From contig NZ_HE611014.1 in assembly GCF_000236865.1 (NCBI RefSeq), positions 1 to 64,000 on the forward strand: a DNA stretch of 64,000 nt, in the 5' to 3' direction. The stretch is from Senegalimassilia anaerobia JC110. Its GTDB lineage: Bacteria; Actinomycetota; Coriobacteriia; Coriobacteriales; Eggerthellaceae. The number at the start of each line of letters is the position of its first letter. Positions within the stretch are counted from its first letter, which is position 1. The notes under the pieces are model-generated. The model was not told the origin of the DNA, did not search any database, and saw nothing but the letters and a program-made list of their open reading frames with translations. This document shows positions 10,878-18,391 of the stretch, piece by piece. The translations under genes were made by a program, and so were the position numbers.

Positions 10878-11900
10878 CTAGCAGATGCGCGGCAGCTGCT
10901 CGCCCACCAGCATATCCAGGATGCGCGTTCCACCGAAGGCCGTGCGCAGGAAGACCTTCGAGCCGCGCTCGGGCTGCGCTTCGGACACTTCGCCGATGAT
11001 AGCGGCATCAGCGCCGTACTTGTTCGCGCGCATGGCCGCAAGCGCCGCGTCGGCGTCCTCGGGGGCGACGACGCATACCATCTTGCCCTCGTTGGCCACC
11101 TGCAGCACATCATAGCCGAGCATGTCGCACGCGCCCTGCACGGCGGGCTTCACGGGGACGGCATCCTCCTCTACCGTGATGTCGGTGCCGGATTGCGCCG
11201 CCAGCTCGTTGAGCGTGGAGGCAAGGCCGCCGCGCGTGGGATCGCGGAAGCAACGCGCGCCCGGCGCCGCCGCCAGCACCTCGGCGATGAGGTGGTTCAG
11301 GGGCGCAGCGTCGCTTTGCAGGTCGGCCTTGAACGACAGCGACTCGCGGCAGCTCATGATGGTGATGCCGTGGTCGCCCAACGTGCCGCTGACCAGCACC
11401 TTGTCACCCGGCTTGCACTGCGCGCCGCCCAGGTTCACTCCCTCGCGCAGCGTGCCGATGCCCGCGGTGTTGATGTACACGCCGTCGCCGTGGCCGCGGT
11501 TAACCACCTTGGTGTCTCCCGTGACCAGATGCACGCCGGCCTCCTTCGCCACTTCGGCCATGCTGGTGCAAATGCGCTTGAGGTCCTCGATGGGGAAGCC
11601 CTCTTCCAACACGAAGCCGCAGCTCAGGTAGCGCGGGGTGGCGCCGCTGGTGGCGACGTCGTTCACCGTGCCGCACACGGCCAAACGGCCGATATCGCCA
11701 CCCGGGAAGAAGTGCGGTGTGACCACGAAGCCATCCGTGGAAAACGCCAGGCGCTCGCCTTGCGCCGGCGCGGGCAGCACCGCCGCGTCATCGCCGCGCA
11801 AAAGCTCTTCGCCTGCATAGGCGGCGAAGAACACCTCGTCAATGATGCGCTTCATCATGGTGCCGCCGCTGCCATGGCCGAGCATGACCGTAGTATCCAT
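10878..11900 (-). CDS. hypE: Hydrogenase maturation protein HypE
   Basis: 340 residues in the PurM/SelD-type ATP-binding fold. It begins MDTTVMLGHGSGGTMMKRII, has LRGDDAAVLPA and the TGDTKVV motif, and ends with the PRIC terminus whose last Cys is carbamoylated by HypF and dehydrated to thiocyanate, the source of the cyanide ligands of [NiFe]-hydrogenase. I trim the open frame to ATG 11900, which has AAGGAG just upstream. It follows nikR by about 60 nt on the same strand. The partners hypF, hypC and hypD are some 24 kb away in this window. Confidence 0.95.
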   Translation of the reverse strand: MDTTVMLGHGSGGTMMKRIIDEVFFAAYAGEELLRGDDAAVLPAPAQGERLAFSTDGFVVTPHFFPGGDIGRLAVCGTVNDVATSGATPRYLSCGFVLEEGFPIEDLKRICTSMAEVAKEAGVHLVTGDTKVVNRGHGDGVYINTAGIGTLREGVNLGGAQCKPGDKVLVSGTLGDHGITIMSCRESLSFKADLQSDAAPLNHLIAEVLAAAPGARCFRDPTRGGLASTLNELAAQSGTDITVEEDAVPVKPAVQGACDMLGYDVLQVANEGKMVCVVAPEDADAALAAMRANKYGADAAIIGEVSEAQPERGSKVFLRTAFGGTRILDMLVGEQLPRIC

Positions 11901-11962
11901 TGCATTGCTCCTTATATATGTGAACGGCCGCACGGCGTTCGATCCGCACGGCCGATGATCGC

Positions 11963-12394
11963 TTAATGATGTTCGTGGTGATGTTCGGCGACGGTGAGCA
12001 CGAGCTTGCCGTTTTGCACGCCCTTGGTTCCGAGGATCAAGTTCGCAATGCTCTGAACCAGCTCCGTATAGCCGCGCAGCACGATGACCTCCAAGCACAT
12101 GTGCTCATCGAGGTGCACATGCATTGACGACACGATGTTGCCGAAGTACTCGTGCTGGATGGCATGCAGCTTTTCCTGCAGGTCGTTTGCGTGGTGGTCG
12201 AACACGATGGTCAACGACCCCGCAACCTCGACGCCGGGCATCGCGCACTCGTCCTCGACCAGCGCATCGCGGACCAGGTCGCGCACCACTTCGCTGCGGT
12301 TCTTCGCCAGCCCCCGTCGCGATACCAGGCGATCGAAGCTTACCAGCAGGTCCTCAGGCATGGCGACCGAGAACCGCATCAGGTCGTTCGCCAT
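11963..12394 (-). CDS. nikR: Nickel-responsive regulator NikR
   Basis: 143 residues. An N-terminal ribbon-helix-helix (MRFSVAMPEDLLVSFDRLVS) is followed by the ACT-like tetramerisation domain. The four high-affinity Ni ligands of E. coli NikR are conserved in spacing: His81, His92, His94 (MHVHLDEHMC) and Cys100. The C-terminus is His-rich (EHHHEHH). NikR represses nickel import or related genes when Ni is replete. It starts 7 nt after the stop of the upstream 84-residue gene and precedes hypE, which ties nickel sensing to hydrogenase maturation. Confidence 0.95.
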   Translation of the reverse strand: MANDLMRFSVAMPEDLLVSFDRLVSRRGLAKNRSEVVRDLVRDALVEDECAMPGVEVAGSLTIVFDHHANDLQEKLHAIQHEYFGNIVSSMHVHLDEHMCLEVIVLRGYTELVQSIANLILGTKGVQNGKLVLTVAEHHHEHH

Positions 12395-12400
12395 ACCGGG

Positions 12401-12655
12401 CTACACCAGCTCGACCGTAACGCCGCCGGCGGCCTCCGCATCGTCTTCCAGCGCATCCTTCGCCTCGTCGAGCAGCGCGCGCACATCGTCGATGAGCGCC
12501 TGCGCCTCGTGCAGCTTCTTGGAAACATTCTCATAGCCGGCGTCGCCCGCCTTGTGACCCAGCGTGTGGGCCCAACGGCGCTCGAGCTTCAAATGGTCGT
12601 CGATCTGCTCGATCATCATCTCGAACTGACCGGTGTTGATGCCGTTAGTGCACAT
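12401..12655 (-). CDS. Conserved-looking 84-residue protein in the nikR-hypE operon
   Basis: I do not recognise the family. The protein begins MCTNG, so Met removal would leave an N-terminal Cys. The body is mostly helical (about 10-70), with His residues at about 21, 30 and 34 and an acidic stretch before the VTVELV end. AAGGAGG lies just before the ATG, and nikR starts 7 nt after its stop, so expression with nikR and hypE is very likely. A nickel or hydrogenase-assembly role is inferred only from context. Confidence 0.75.
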   Translation of the reverse strand: MCTNGINTGQFEMMIEQIDDHLKLERRWAHTLGHKAGDAGYENVSKKLHEAQALIDDVRALLDEAKDALEDDAEAAGGVTVELV

Positions 12656-12716
12656 AACGTCCTCCTTTGTTTCCGCGACGATGGCTCCACGCCATTCGCG
12701 GCTATTTGCGTTCTTG

Positions 12717-12733
12717 GTATGATTCGGTTATAC
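12717..12733. promoter_or_regulatory. Candidate NikR-type operator between divergent genes
   Basis: GTATGATTCGGTTATAC is an imperfect inverted repeat whose left arm, GTATGA, equals the E. coli NikR half-site. It lies 62 bp upstream of the nikR operon start and about 40 bp before the divergent gene. The spacing is shorter than the E. coli GTATGA-N16-TCATAC site, so the assignment is tentative. Confidence 0.3.
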
Positions 12734-12775
12734 GGCGAACGCGTTTCGAGGGCAAGAGCGGGTGTGAAAAAAACC

Positions 12776-13228
12776 ATGAGCGGTAACAAATACGAGGTCG
12801 CATTGGACGAAACCTGGGAGCTGTTCGGTCAGTACATGAGCGGCACCCGCGCTGGGCTGTGCTGCGTCATCAGCTCCGAACCGCTTTCGGAGGCTGCCGA
12901 AAAAGCGCTGAACAGTTCATTGGCGGCTTTGGGGCACGGGCATGATGCGTGCACATACGTCGTGCCCGGCGATCTTGACCAGCAGGCCCTGTTCGTTCTG
13001 ATCGAGGGCTTGGACCCGATCTGCATCGTAGCCGCGGACGGCAAAAGCGCCGCGCTCCTCGGGCAGGCGTATCACCTTGCCGTTCCCTCCGGGAAGGCAA
13101 CCCGCCTGCTTGGCCGCACCGCGATATCGTTTCTTGACTTCGGGTCCCTTTTACAAACGCCCCAGGATAAGCAAATCGCCTGGGCTTTGCTGAAAAAGCT
13201 GCCGAAATTCGGGGACAAGCGGGGATGA
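12776..13228 (+). CDS. Hypothetical protein, about 150 residues
   Basis: I do not recognise the family. The sequence from MSGNKYEV to PKFGDKRG is a soluble alpha/beta-looking protein without signal peptide or membrane segments. It is divergent from the small-protein/nikR/hypE operon and shares its control region, and it ends before a strong hairpin. No good ribosome binding site precedes ATG 12776; an in-frame GTG at 12764 after AGAGCGGG is an alternative. The phrase LGQAYHLAVPSGKATRLLG might bind a nucleotide, but this is a guess. Confidence 0.65.
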   Translation: MSGNKYEVALDETWELFGQYMSGTRAGLCCVISSEPLSEAAEKALNSSLAALGHGHDACTYVVPGDLDQQALFVLIEGLDPICIVAADGKSAALLGQAYHLAVPSGKATRLLGRTAISFLDFGSLLQTPQDKQIAWALLKKLPKFGDKRG

Positions 13229-13333
13229 TCGCGCCAGGTGATTGCGCAAACCGCAAATCAATGGTCGCCTAGCATTTACTTCATCGGAGCCTCGGAACGT
13301 AGCAGGCACCCCCGCTTCGATATCCCCAAAAAT

Positions 13334-13366
13334 GACGAAAGGCCGCGGGGGAGGCGGCCTTTCGTC
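13334..13366. terminator. Hairpin terminator downstream of the hypothetical gene
   Basis: A perfect 13-bp inverted repeat (GACGAAAGGCCGC / GCGGCCTTTCGTC) with a 7-nt G-rich loop. The rest of the 13229-13642 gap shows nothing else I can name apart from the galE ribosome binding site. Confidence 0.7.
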
Positions 13367-13642
13367 AGACGAGTGAAACGAGGGGGAGGAGATATCGAGA
13401 AGCGTTGTCTCCAACTGAGAACAGAATAGCGACATAATTGTTCTAGGTCAAGAATAATCTTTGAACTCATTCCGAACGGCGGCTTATCAGCCATGAGCGC
13501 TGCCGTTGTCTTCGACACGCTCATACGCGCGTGTTGCTTTCGAACTCTTTACCCGTAAGAGACCGCCGGACTGCTACCATGAAGCACATGAGAACGCGCT
13601 TGCGCGTACAGGGAAGACCTGCTCAAAGGATAAGGAGCTTTC

Positions 13643-14782
13643 ATGGCAAACAAAGGACTGGCGAAAGACCAGAAGGACCTGAGCATCCTGGTCACGGGCG
13701 GTGCCGGATTCATCGGCAGCCATACCTGCGTCGAGCTGATCCAGCGAGGCTACAGCGTGGTCATCGTGGACGATCTGAGCAATTCCAGCCAGATCGCCGT
13801 CGACCGCATCCGCAAGATCTGCGGCATCGACGCCGACGACGCCCAGCTGCGTTTCTACAAGCAGAACATCTTGGACCGAGAAGCGCTTGACGCCATCTTC
13901 GCCGAAAACGACGTTGACGCCATCATCCACTTCGCCGGCTTCAAGGCAGTTGGCGAAAGCGTGCAGAAGCCGCTGGAGTACTACTGGAACAACATCGCCG
14001 GCACGCTGGTGCTGTGCGATGTGGCGCGCAACCACGGCGTGAAGAACATCGTGTTCTCCAGCAGCGCAACGGTGTACGGCGAGCCCGAGTTCATCCCGAT
14101 CACCGAGGAGTGCCCCAAGCACGACTGCACCAACCCCTACGGATGGACCAAGAGCATGCTCGAGCAGGTGCTCACCGACCTGTACGTGGGCGACAACGAG
14201 TGGAACGTCGTGCTGCTGCGTTACTTCAACCCCATCGGCGCGCATGAGAGCGGCCTGATCGGCGAGGATCCGAAGGGCATCCCGAACAACCTGCTGCCCT
14301 ACGTCGCGCAGGTTGCCGTGAGCAAGCTGGAGTGCGTCGGCGTGTTCGGCGACGACTACGACACCCCGGACGGCACGGGCGTGCGCGACTACATCCATGT
14401 GGTCGACCTGGCCCGCGGCCATGTGGCGGCACTTGAATGGATGGGCGGCAAAGTTGGCACCGGCAAGGCGCTGGGCCTGGGATCGCTGGAAGGCGAAGCA
14501 GCCGCCGACGGCAGCCGCCGCGGCGTGGGCATCTTCAACCTTGGCACCGGCAAGGGCTCGAGCGTGCTCGATGTCGTGCACGCATTCGAGAAGGCTTGCG
14601 GCCACGAGATCCCCTACCAGATCAAGCCGCGCCGTGCCGGCGACGTTGCCACCAACTACGCTGCTTGCGACAAGGCGCGCACCGAGCTGGGCTGGGTCGC
14701 CGAGTACGACCTTGACCGTATGTGCGCCGACAGCTGGCGTTGGCAATCCATGAACCCCGACGGATACGCCACCGAGCAGTAA
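13643..14782 (+). CDS. galE: UDP-glucose 4-epimerase
   Basis: 379 residues, an extended short-chain dehydrogenase. VTGGAGFIGSHTCVEL near the N-terminus is the NAD-binding Rossmann motif, VDDLSNS follows, SSSATVYG holds the catalytic Ser/Thr, and NPYGWTKSMLEQ contains the YxxxK catalytic pair. It interconverts UDP-glucose and UDP-galactose, supplying galactose for cell-surface polymers. AAGGAG precedes ATG. Compared with E. coli GalE (338 aa) it has an insertion around residues 270-295 (GKVGTGKALGLGSLEGEAAA). A strong terminator follows. Confidence 0.95.
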   Translation: MANKGLAKDQKDLSILVTGGAGFIGSHTCVELIQRGYSVVIVDDLSNSSQIAVDRIRKICGIDADDAQLRFYKQNILDREALDAIFAENDVDAIIHFAGFKAVGESVQKPLEYYWNNIAGTLVLCDVARNHGVKNIVFSSSATVYGEPEFIPITEECPKHDCTNPYGWTKSMLEQVLTDLYVGDNEWNVVLLRYFNPIGAHESGLIGEDPKGIPNNLLPYVAQVAVSKLECVGVFGDDYDTPDGTGVRDYIHVVDLARGHVAALEWMGGKVGTGKALGLGSLEGEAAADGSRRGVGIFNLGTGKGSSVLDVVHAFEKACGHEIPYQIKPRRAGDVATNYAACDKARTELGWVAEYDLDRMCADSWRWQSMNPDGYATEQ

Positions 14783-14806
14783 CCCGTTACCCGCCGCAGA
14801 TCGCAC

Positions 14807-14844
14807 AAGGGCTCGCAATCCCATTCGGATTGCGAGCCCTTTTC
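14807..14844 (+). terminator. galE terminator
   Basis: AAGGGCTCGCAATCC and GGATTGCGAGCCCTT pair perfectly over 15 bp with a 5-nt loop, followed by TTT. Confidence 0.9.
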
Positions 14845-14853
14845 ATTAGGAAG

Positions 14854-14888
14854 TAAAAAGGGACGCAGCTTTAAACCGCGTCCCTTTG
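14854..14888 (-). terminator. Terminator of the LCP-family gene
   Basis: On the minus strand, AAAGGGACGC pairs with GCGTCCCTTT and TTACTT follows, just beyond the stop of the convergent gene at 14904. Confidence 0.8.
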
Positions 14889-14903
14889 AAGATCGAAAAA
14901 GCG

Positions 14904-16415
14904 CTAGTAGGCAGAACCCACGCCGGTTCCCGTTGCGTAGCCGCCGGTTCCCGCACCGGATGCGTAGCCGCCCGTGCCATACGAGCCAGCAGAACCGCCG
15001 GTGGATGCCGCTCCGGAATAGCCCGTTCCAGCACCGGATGCGCTGGACGACGTATCGGCATAGCCGCCCGTGGCACCGCCCGTTGCGCCGCCGTAGTAAG
15101 ACGAAGAGCCGGTTCCGCTTGAGGAGTAACCGCCGCTATAGGCGGATGCGCCGCCCGTATCGTAATCATTGCCGGCATACATCCCGCCACCCGTAGCGGT
15201 ACCGCCCGTGGAAGAGCCGCCCGCAGAGGAGCCGGCGCTATATTTCTGCGCAAGCTTGCTGGTGGAGCCGGTGATGCCGCTGGGATCGCCGCCCTGGTCG
15301 ACGACCTTCATCATCTCGGTGACCTTGTCCTCATCGGCGAACACATAGGAAACGCCGTCGACATAACCGGTGATAGAGGGCAGCATGGCGGAATACATGA
15401 GCAGATCGCCGTCATCTTTGAACTGCTGCGCCAGCGAGATGATGTCGTTGACCTTCATGTCGGTGGTAACGCACTTCGACGCAGCCTGGATAACGCCGGG
15501 CAGCTCGGTGACGGGCAGGGCCAGCACCTTGTCCACCAGAGCCTGGATGAGCTTGCGCTGGTTGGCCGTACGCGTGAAGTCGCCGTCGACATAGGCGCGG
15601 CTACGCGCGAACACCAGGGCCTGCTCGCCGTTAAGGTGCTGCTCGCCGGCCTCGATGATGATGCGCGGGTTCTCGGGGTGGTCGGTGGTGTTGTCGGCAT
15701 CGGTGTCGTCGATGCGCTCGTCGACCATGACGTCGACGCCTCCGACGGCGTCGACCAGGCTGACCAGCTCCTCGAAGTTGACTTCGGCATAATGCGAGAT
15801 GCTGGCGCCGGTGAGCTGGGTTGCCTCGCGGATGGTCGCCGCAGCGCCGCCGTAATTGTACGCAGCGTTGAACTTGTTGGTGCCGTAGCCGTCGATATCG
15901 ATCATGGTGTCACGGGGAATGGACACGAGCGTTGCCTGGTTGGAAGTCGGGTCGACGCGCACGACGATGTTCGTGTCGGAACGTGCGCCGCCTTCGTCAT
16001 CGCCCTCGCGCTTATCCGAGCCGATCAGCATCATGTAGAACGGCTCGTTGAAGCTGGAGTTAACCAACTGCTCGTTGATGCTCTCCAGCTCCTCGGACGT
16101 TTTGCCGCCCGTATTCAGCTGGCTGTTCACGTTGTTGTACCAAACGGCGAACGCGGTTCCGCATCCGATAAGGGCGACGATCAGCGCGCAGCACACGCCA
16201 AGGGCGATCTTCTTACCCTTGGCAGACTTGCGCGAACGCTGTGCCGAATACTGTGGGTTCGAACGCGAATACTGCGACGCGCCCGCCTGATTGCGAAACG
16301 CGTTGTTTGCGCCAGGGCCTTGGGAGCCGGGAGTGAACGCCGGACGATAGCCGGCGGGCACCTGGGAAGCTAGCGGATCGTTCGCTTGGGGACGGCGGTT
16401 CTTTTTGAATGCCAT
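14904..16415 (-). CDS. LytR-CpsA-Psr (LCP) family cell-wall glycopolymer ligase
   Basis: 503 residues. A basic cytosolic N-terminus leads to one membrane helix (about 58-80), then the extracellular LCP domain with RSDTNIVVRVDP, LVSIPRDTMIDIDGYGTNKFNAAY and the Arg-rich DFTRTANQRKLIQAL. LCP enzymes transfer teichoic-acid-like or capsular polymers onto peptidoglycan. The last ~105 residues are low complexity, made almost wholly of Gly, Ser, Thr, Ala and Tyr, which is unusual for the family. ATG 16415 has GAGGAG upstream. A paralogue lies at 42805-44331. Confidence 0.9.
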   Translation of the reverse strand: MAFKKNRRPQANDPLASQVPAGYRPAFTPGSQGPGANNAFRNQAGASQYSRSNPQYSAQRSRKSAKGKKIALGVCCALIVALIGCGTAFAVWYNNVNSQLNTGGKTSEELESINEQLVNSSFNEPFYMMLIGSDKREGDDEGGARSDTNIVVRVDPTSNQATLVSIPRDTMIDIDGYGTNKFNAAYNYGGAAATIREATQLTGASISHYAEVNFEELVSLVDAVGGVDVMVDERIDDTDADNTTDHPENPRIIIEAGEQHLNGEQALVFARSRAYVDGDFTRTANQRKLIQALVDKVLALPVTELPGVIQAASKCVTTDMKVNDIISLAQQFKDDGDLLMYSAMLPSITGYVDGVSYVFADEDKVTEMMKVVDQGGDPSGITGSTSKLAQKYSAGSSAGGSSTGGTATGGGMYAGNDYDTGGASAYSGGYSSSGTGSSSYYGGATGGATGGYADTSSSASGAGTGYSGAASTGGSAGSYGTGGYASGAGTGGYATGTGVGSAY

Positions 16416-16766
16416 GCAAGATCTCCTCACAGCAGTCCGTTCGGGCATGCGTTACCTTCTTCCGCACCGCACAGATTCCATGCGGCTCCCCACCGGCATG
16501 GTGCCTACGCTACCCGATTTCAACTTTCCTTCAGCGGCTTGACGAACGGCCACAACCGTGCACCAAGCCCCAATTAATCATCGTGCATTGTATCATCCCA
16601 GATTGACAACCATAAAAATGGCATGCGGCCGAAACAGGGTGTTCACGGGAACTCGCGCTCTCCCACTCATATATATAGGTCGCAACGCTTCCTTTTCTTG
16701 AAAAAATCTCCTGGAACGTAACCGCCAGGTTACAGCGTTGCGTAATCGCGCCGTTACGCTCGATGC
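16416..16766. other. Divergent control region between LCP gene and XRE regulator
   Basis: No gene seen. It contains a TATATA run near 16670 and, next to the regulator start, two inverted repeats annotated separately. Confidence 0.4.
16718..16759. promoter_or_regulatory. Two inverted repeats upstream of the XRE regulator
   Basis: GTAACC-N4-GGTTAC (16718-16733) and GCGTAA-N8-TTACGC (16740-16759) are both perfect palindromic arms sharing a TAAC/GTTA core and end 7 bp before the ATG. They are plausible autoregulatory operators for the following helix-turn-helix protein. Confidence 0.5.
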
Positions 16767-17093
16767 ATGCAGACTTCCGCCCCACATATCAATGAGCTGG
16801 CGAATACGCCGAGCGACGAGCCGAAGATGGCCGTCACGCTCGGCCGCAACGTGAAGCGCCTTCGTGAACGGGGCCGGATCAACAAGACCTGCTTCGCCGC
16901 CATGGTCGGCATCGGCAGACCGCAGCTCAACAAGATCGAGAAAGGCACGGCGAATGTCCGCCTTTCGATGGTCGAAGAGCTTGCGGATGCGCTTGAGACC
17001 ACGCCGGAGAAGCTGCTGTTCGAGCGGTTCGATCCGACAAGCATCGCCATCCCGCGCAAAGCCCCTGATTGGCAGTTCGATCCACATTCATGA
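16767..17093 (+). CDS. XRE-family helix-turn-helix regulator
   Basis: 108 residues. LGRNVKRLRERGRINKTCFA followed by AMVGIGRPQLNKIEKGTANV and LSMVEELADALETTPEKLLF is a complete cro/C1-type helix-turn-helix (about 25-85). No second domain is present. A ribosome binding site is not obvious before ATG 16767; a second in-frame ATG at residue 21 is an alternative start. The gene stands alone and is divergent from the LCP gene; paired palindromes just upstream suggest autoregulation. The target is unknown. Confidence 0.85.
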   Translation: MQTSAPHINELANTPSDEPKMAVTLGRNVKRLRERGRINKTCFAAMVGIGRPQLNKIEKGTANVRLSMVEELADALETTPEKLLFERFDPTSIAIPRKAPDWQFDPHS

Positions 17094-17179
17094 TTCGGTG
17101 CAATCGCGTTGCCAATGCCTAGGTGTGGGGAATTTCGCATGCGTTTACCATTCCCTACCCTCATTCGCGCGTTTTAGGC

Positions 17180-17185
17180 TATAAT
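17180..17185 (+). promoter_or_regulatory. -10 element of tRNA-Gly
   Basis: A perfect TATAAT lies 36 bp upstream of the mature tRNA start; the -35 region is not clear. Confidence 0.6.
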
Positions 17186-17221
17186 GCCCACACGGTATGG
17201 CAAGGAGCGCCTGCCAAGTAT

Positions 17222-17296
17222 GCGGGTGTCGCCAAGTGGTAAGGCACGAGCTTCCCAAGCTCGCATTCGCGGGTTCGAGTCCCGTCACCCGCTCCA
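17222..17296 (+). tRNA. tRNA-Gly (CCC anticodon), CCA encoded
   Basis: Acceptor GCGGGTG/CACCCGC pairs fully. The anticodon stem CGAGC/GCTCG holds the loop TTCCCAA with anticodon CCC. The T-arm has GGTTCGAGTCC, and the 3' CCA is encoded at 17294-17296. Confidence 0.95.
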
Positions 17297-17305
17297 TCGA
17301 TCATC

Positions 17306-17336
17306 AACGACGGCCGAGAGCCGTCGTTTTCATTTT
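17306..17336 (+). terminator. tRNA-Gly terminator
   Basis: AACGACGGC and GCCGTCGTT form a 9-bp stem with a 5-nt loop, followed by TTCATTTT. It ends immediately before the ribosome binding site of the next gene. Confidence 0.75.
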
Positions 17337-17348
17337 CAGGAGGCAACG

Positions 17349-18014
17349 ATGACCGAATCGCATCCGGTATTCGACACGTTCATCTTCGACCTGGACGGAA
17401 CGATCCTGGACACTATGCCAGACCTCATCCACGTCACCAATGAAACGCTCGCTCATTTCGGCTACCCCACCCACACCGACGCTGCTATCCACAGCTTCGT
17501 GGGCGACGGCGCGCAACGCCTGATCTATCGCGCCCTTCCCGAAGGAACCCCTGACGCCGTGTGCGCCGAGGCGCTTGAATATTGGAAGGCACTGTACCCC
17601 CAAACCGGGCATGCTCGCACACGCCATTACGCGCATATGCCTGAGACGCTGGCCGAGCTGAAAGCGCGAGGATGCAAGCTTGCGGTGCTCTCGAACAAAT
17701 ACGAGGGCGGCGTGAAGGATGTCATCCCGCGATTCCTCCCCGACCTTTTCGAGGTGCTACATGGAGAATGCGAAGGCATTCCCCGCAAGCCCGCCCCTAC
17801 CGGCTTGCTGCGAACCATCCGCGAGTTGGGTAGCGCTCCCGAGCGCACCGCCTATGTGGGCGACTCGGCCGGCGACATGCGCGTTGCCCACAATGCCGGA
17901 ACATACGCGATCGGCGTCGACTGGGGCTACAACCCGGCGAGCACCCTGGTTGAGGCCCAGGCGGGCGCGATCATCTCCGACCCTGCGCAGCTGCTTGAGT
18001 TCGCGAGGGCGTAG
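17349..18014 (+). CDS. HAD-family phosphatase, phosphoglycolate phosphatase-like
   Basis: 222 residues with all HAD motifs: FDLDGTILDTMPD (nucleophile Asp, motif I), LAVLSNKYEG (motif II), the Lys of RKPAP (motif III) and YVGDSAGDM (motif IV). A helical cap lies between motifs I and II, as in Gph/PGP enzymes that dephosphorylate 2-phosphoglycolate and similar small phosphoesters. AGGAGG precedes ATG 17349. Substrate specificity cannot be read from sequence. It sits between two tRNA genes and may be partly cotranscribed with tRNA-Gly by read-through. Confidence 0.88.
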   Translation: MTESHPVFDTFIFDLDGTILDTMPDLIHVTNETLAHFGYPTHTDAAIHSFVGDGAQRLIYRALPEGTPDAVCAEALEYWKALYPQTGHARTRHYAHMPETLAELKARGCKLAVLSNKYEGGVKDVIPRFLPDLFEVLHGECEGIPRKPAPTGLLRTIRELGSAPERTAYVGDSAGDMRVAHNAGTYAIGVDWGYNPASTLVEAQAGAIISDPAQLLEFARA

Positions 18015-18091
18015 CAGCCGCGAAGCTTAACCCGTGATATTGGCATGTGCGAGCATCGAGCCAAAAGGTTTAATGCTACAATGATGTGCGC

Positions 18092-18167
18092 GCCTCAGTA
18101 GCTCAGGGGATAGAGCACCGCTCTCCTAAAGCGGGTGTCGTACGTTCGAATCGTATCTGGGGCACCA
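18092..18167 (+). tRNA. tRNA-Arg (CCT anticodon), CCA encoded
   Basis: GCCTCAG pairs with CTGGGGC (one G-U pair). The D-arm is GCTCAGGGGATAGAGC, the anticodon loop CTCCTAA reads AGG, the T-loop is TTCGAAT and the encoded CCA is at 18165-18167. TACAAT about 10 bp upstream is a likely -10 element. Confidence 0.95.
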
Positions 18168-18177
18168 TGAAACACCA

Positions 18178-18206
18178 GGCCATCGGCTCAAGCCGATGGC
18201 CTTTTC
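18178..18206 (+). terminator. tRNA-Arg terminator
   Basis: GGCCATCGG and CCGATGGCC pair over 9 bp, followed by TTTTCATTT. Confidence 0.85.
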
Positions 18207-18391
18207 ATTTCCTGAGAGGCCTCATTTCCCGGCAAAGCGGATGCGCCGGGGAGAATCCGCTCGAAACTACCCGCAACTATTATCAATAGACCGAGAAGCG
18301 CCCTTCGCGCTCAGGCGAAAGCGCAGGTACACGCACGGGCAAGGTAGCCTCAAGGGCGCTGCCCCACAACTCTTCGATTCCCAAATCTCGG

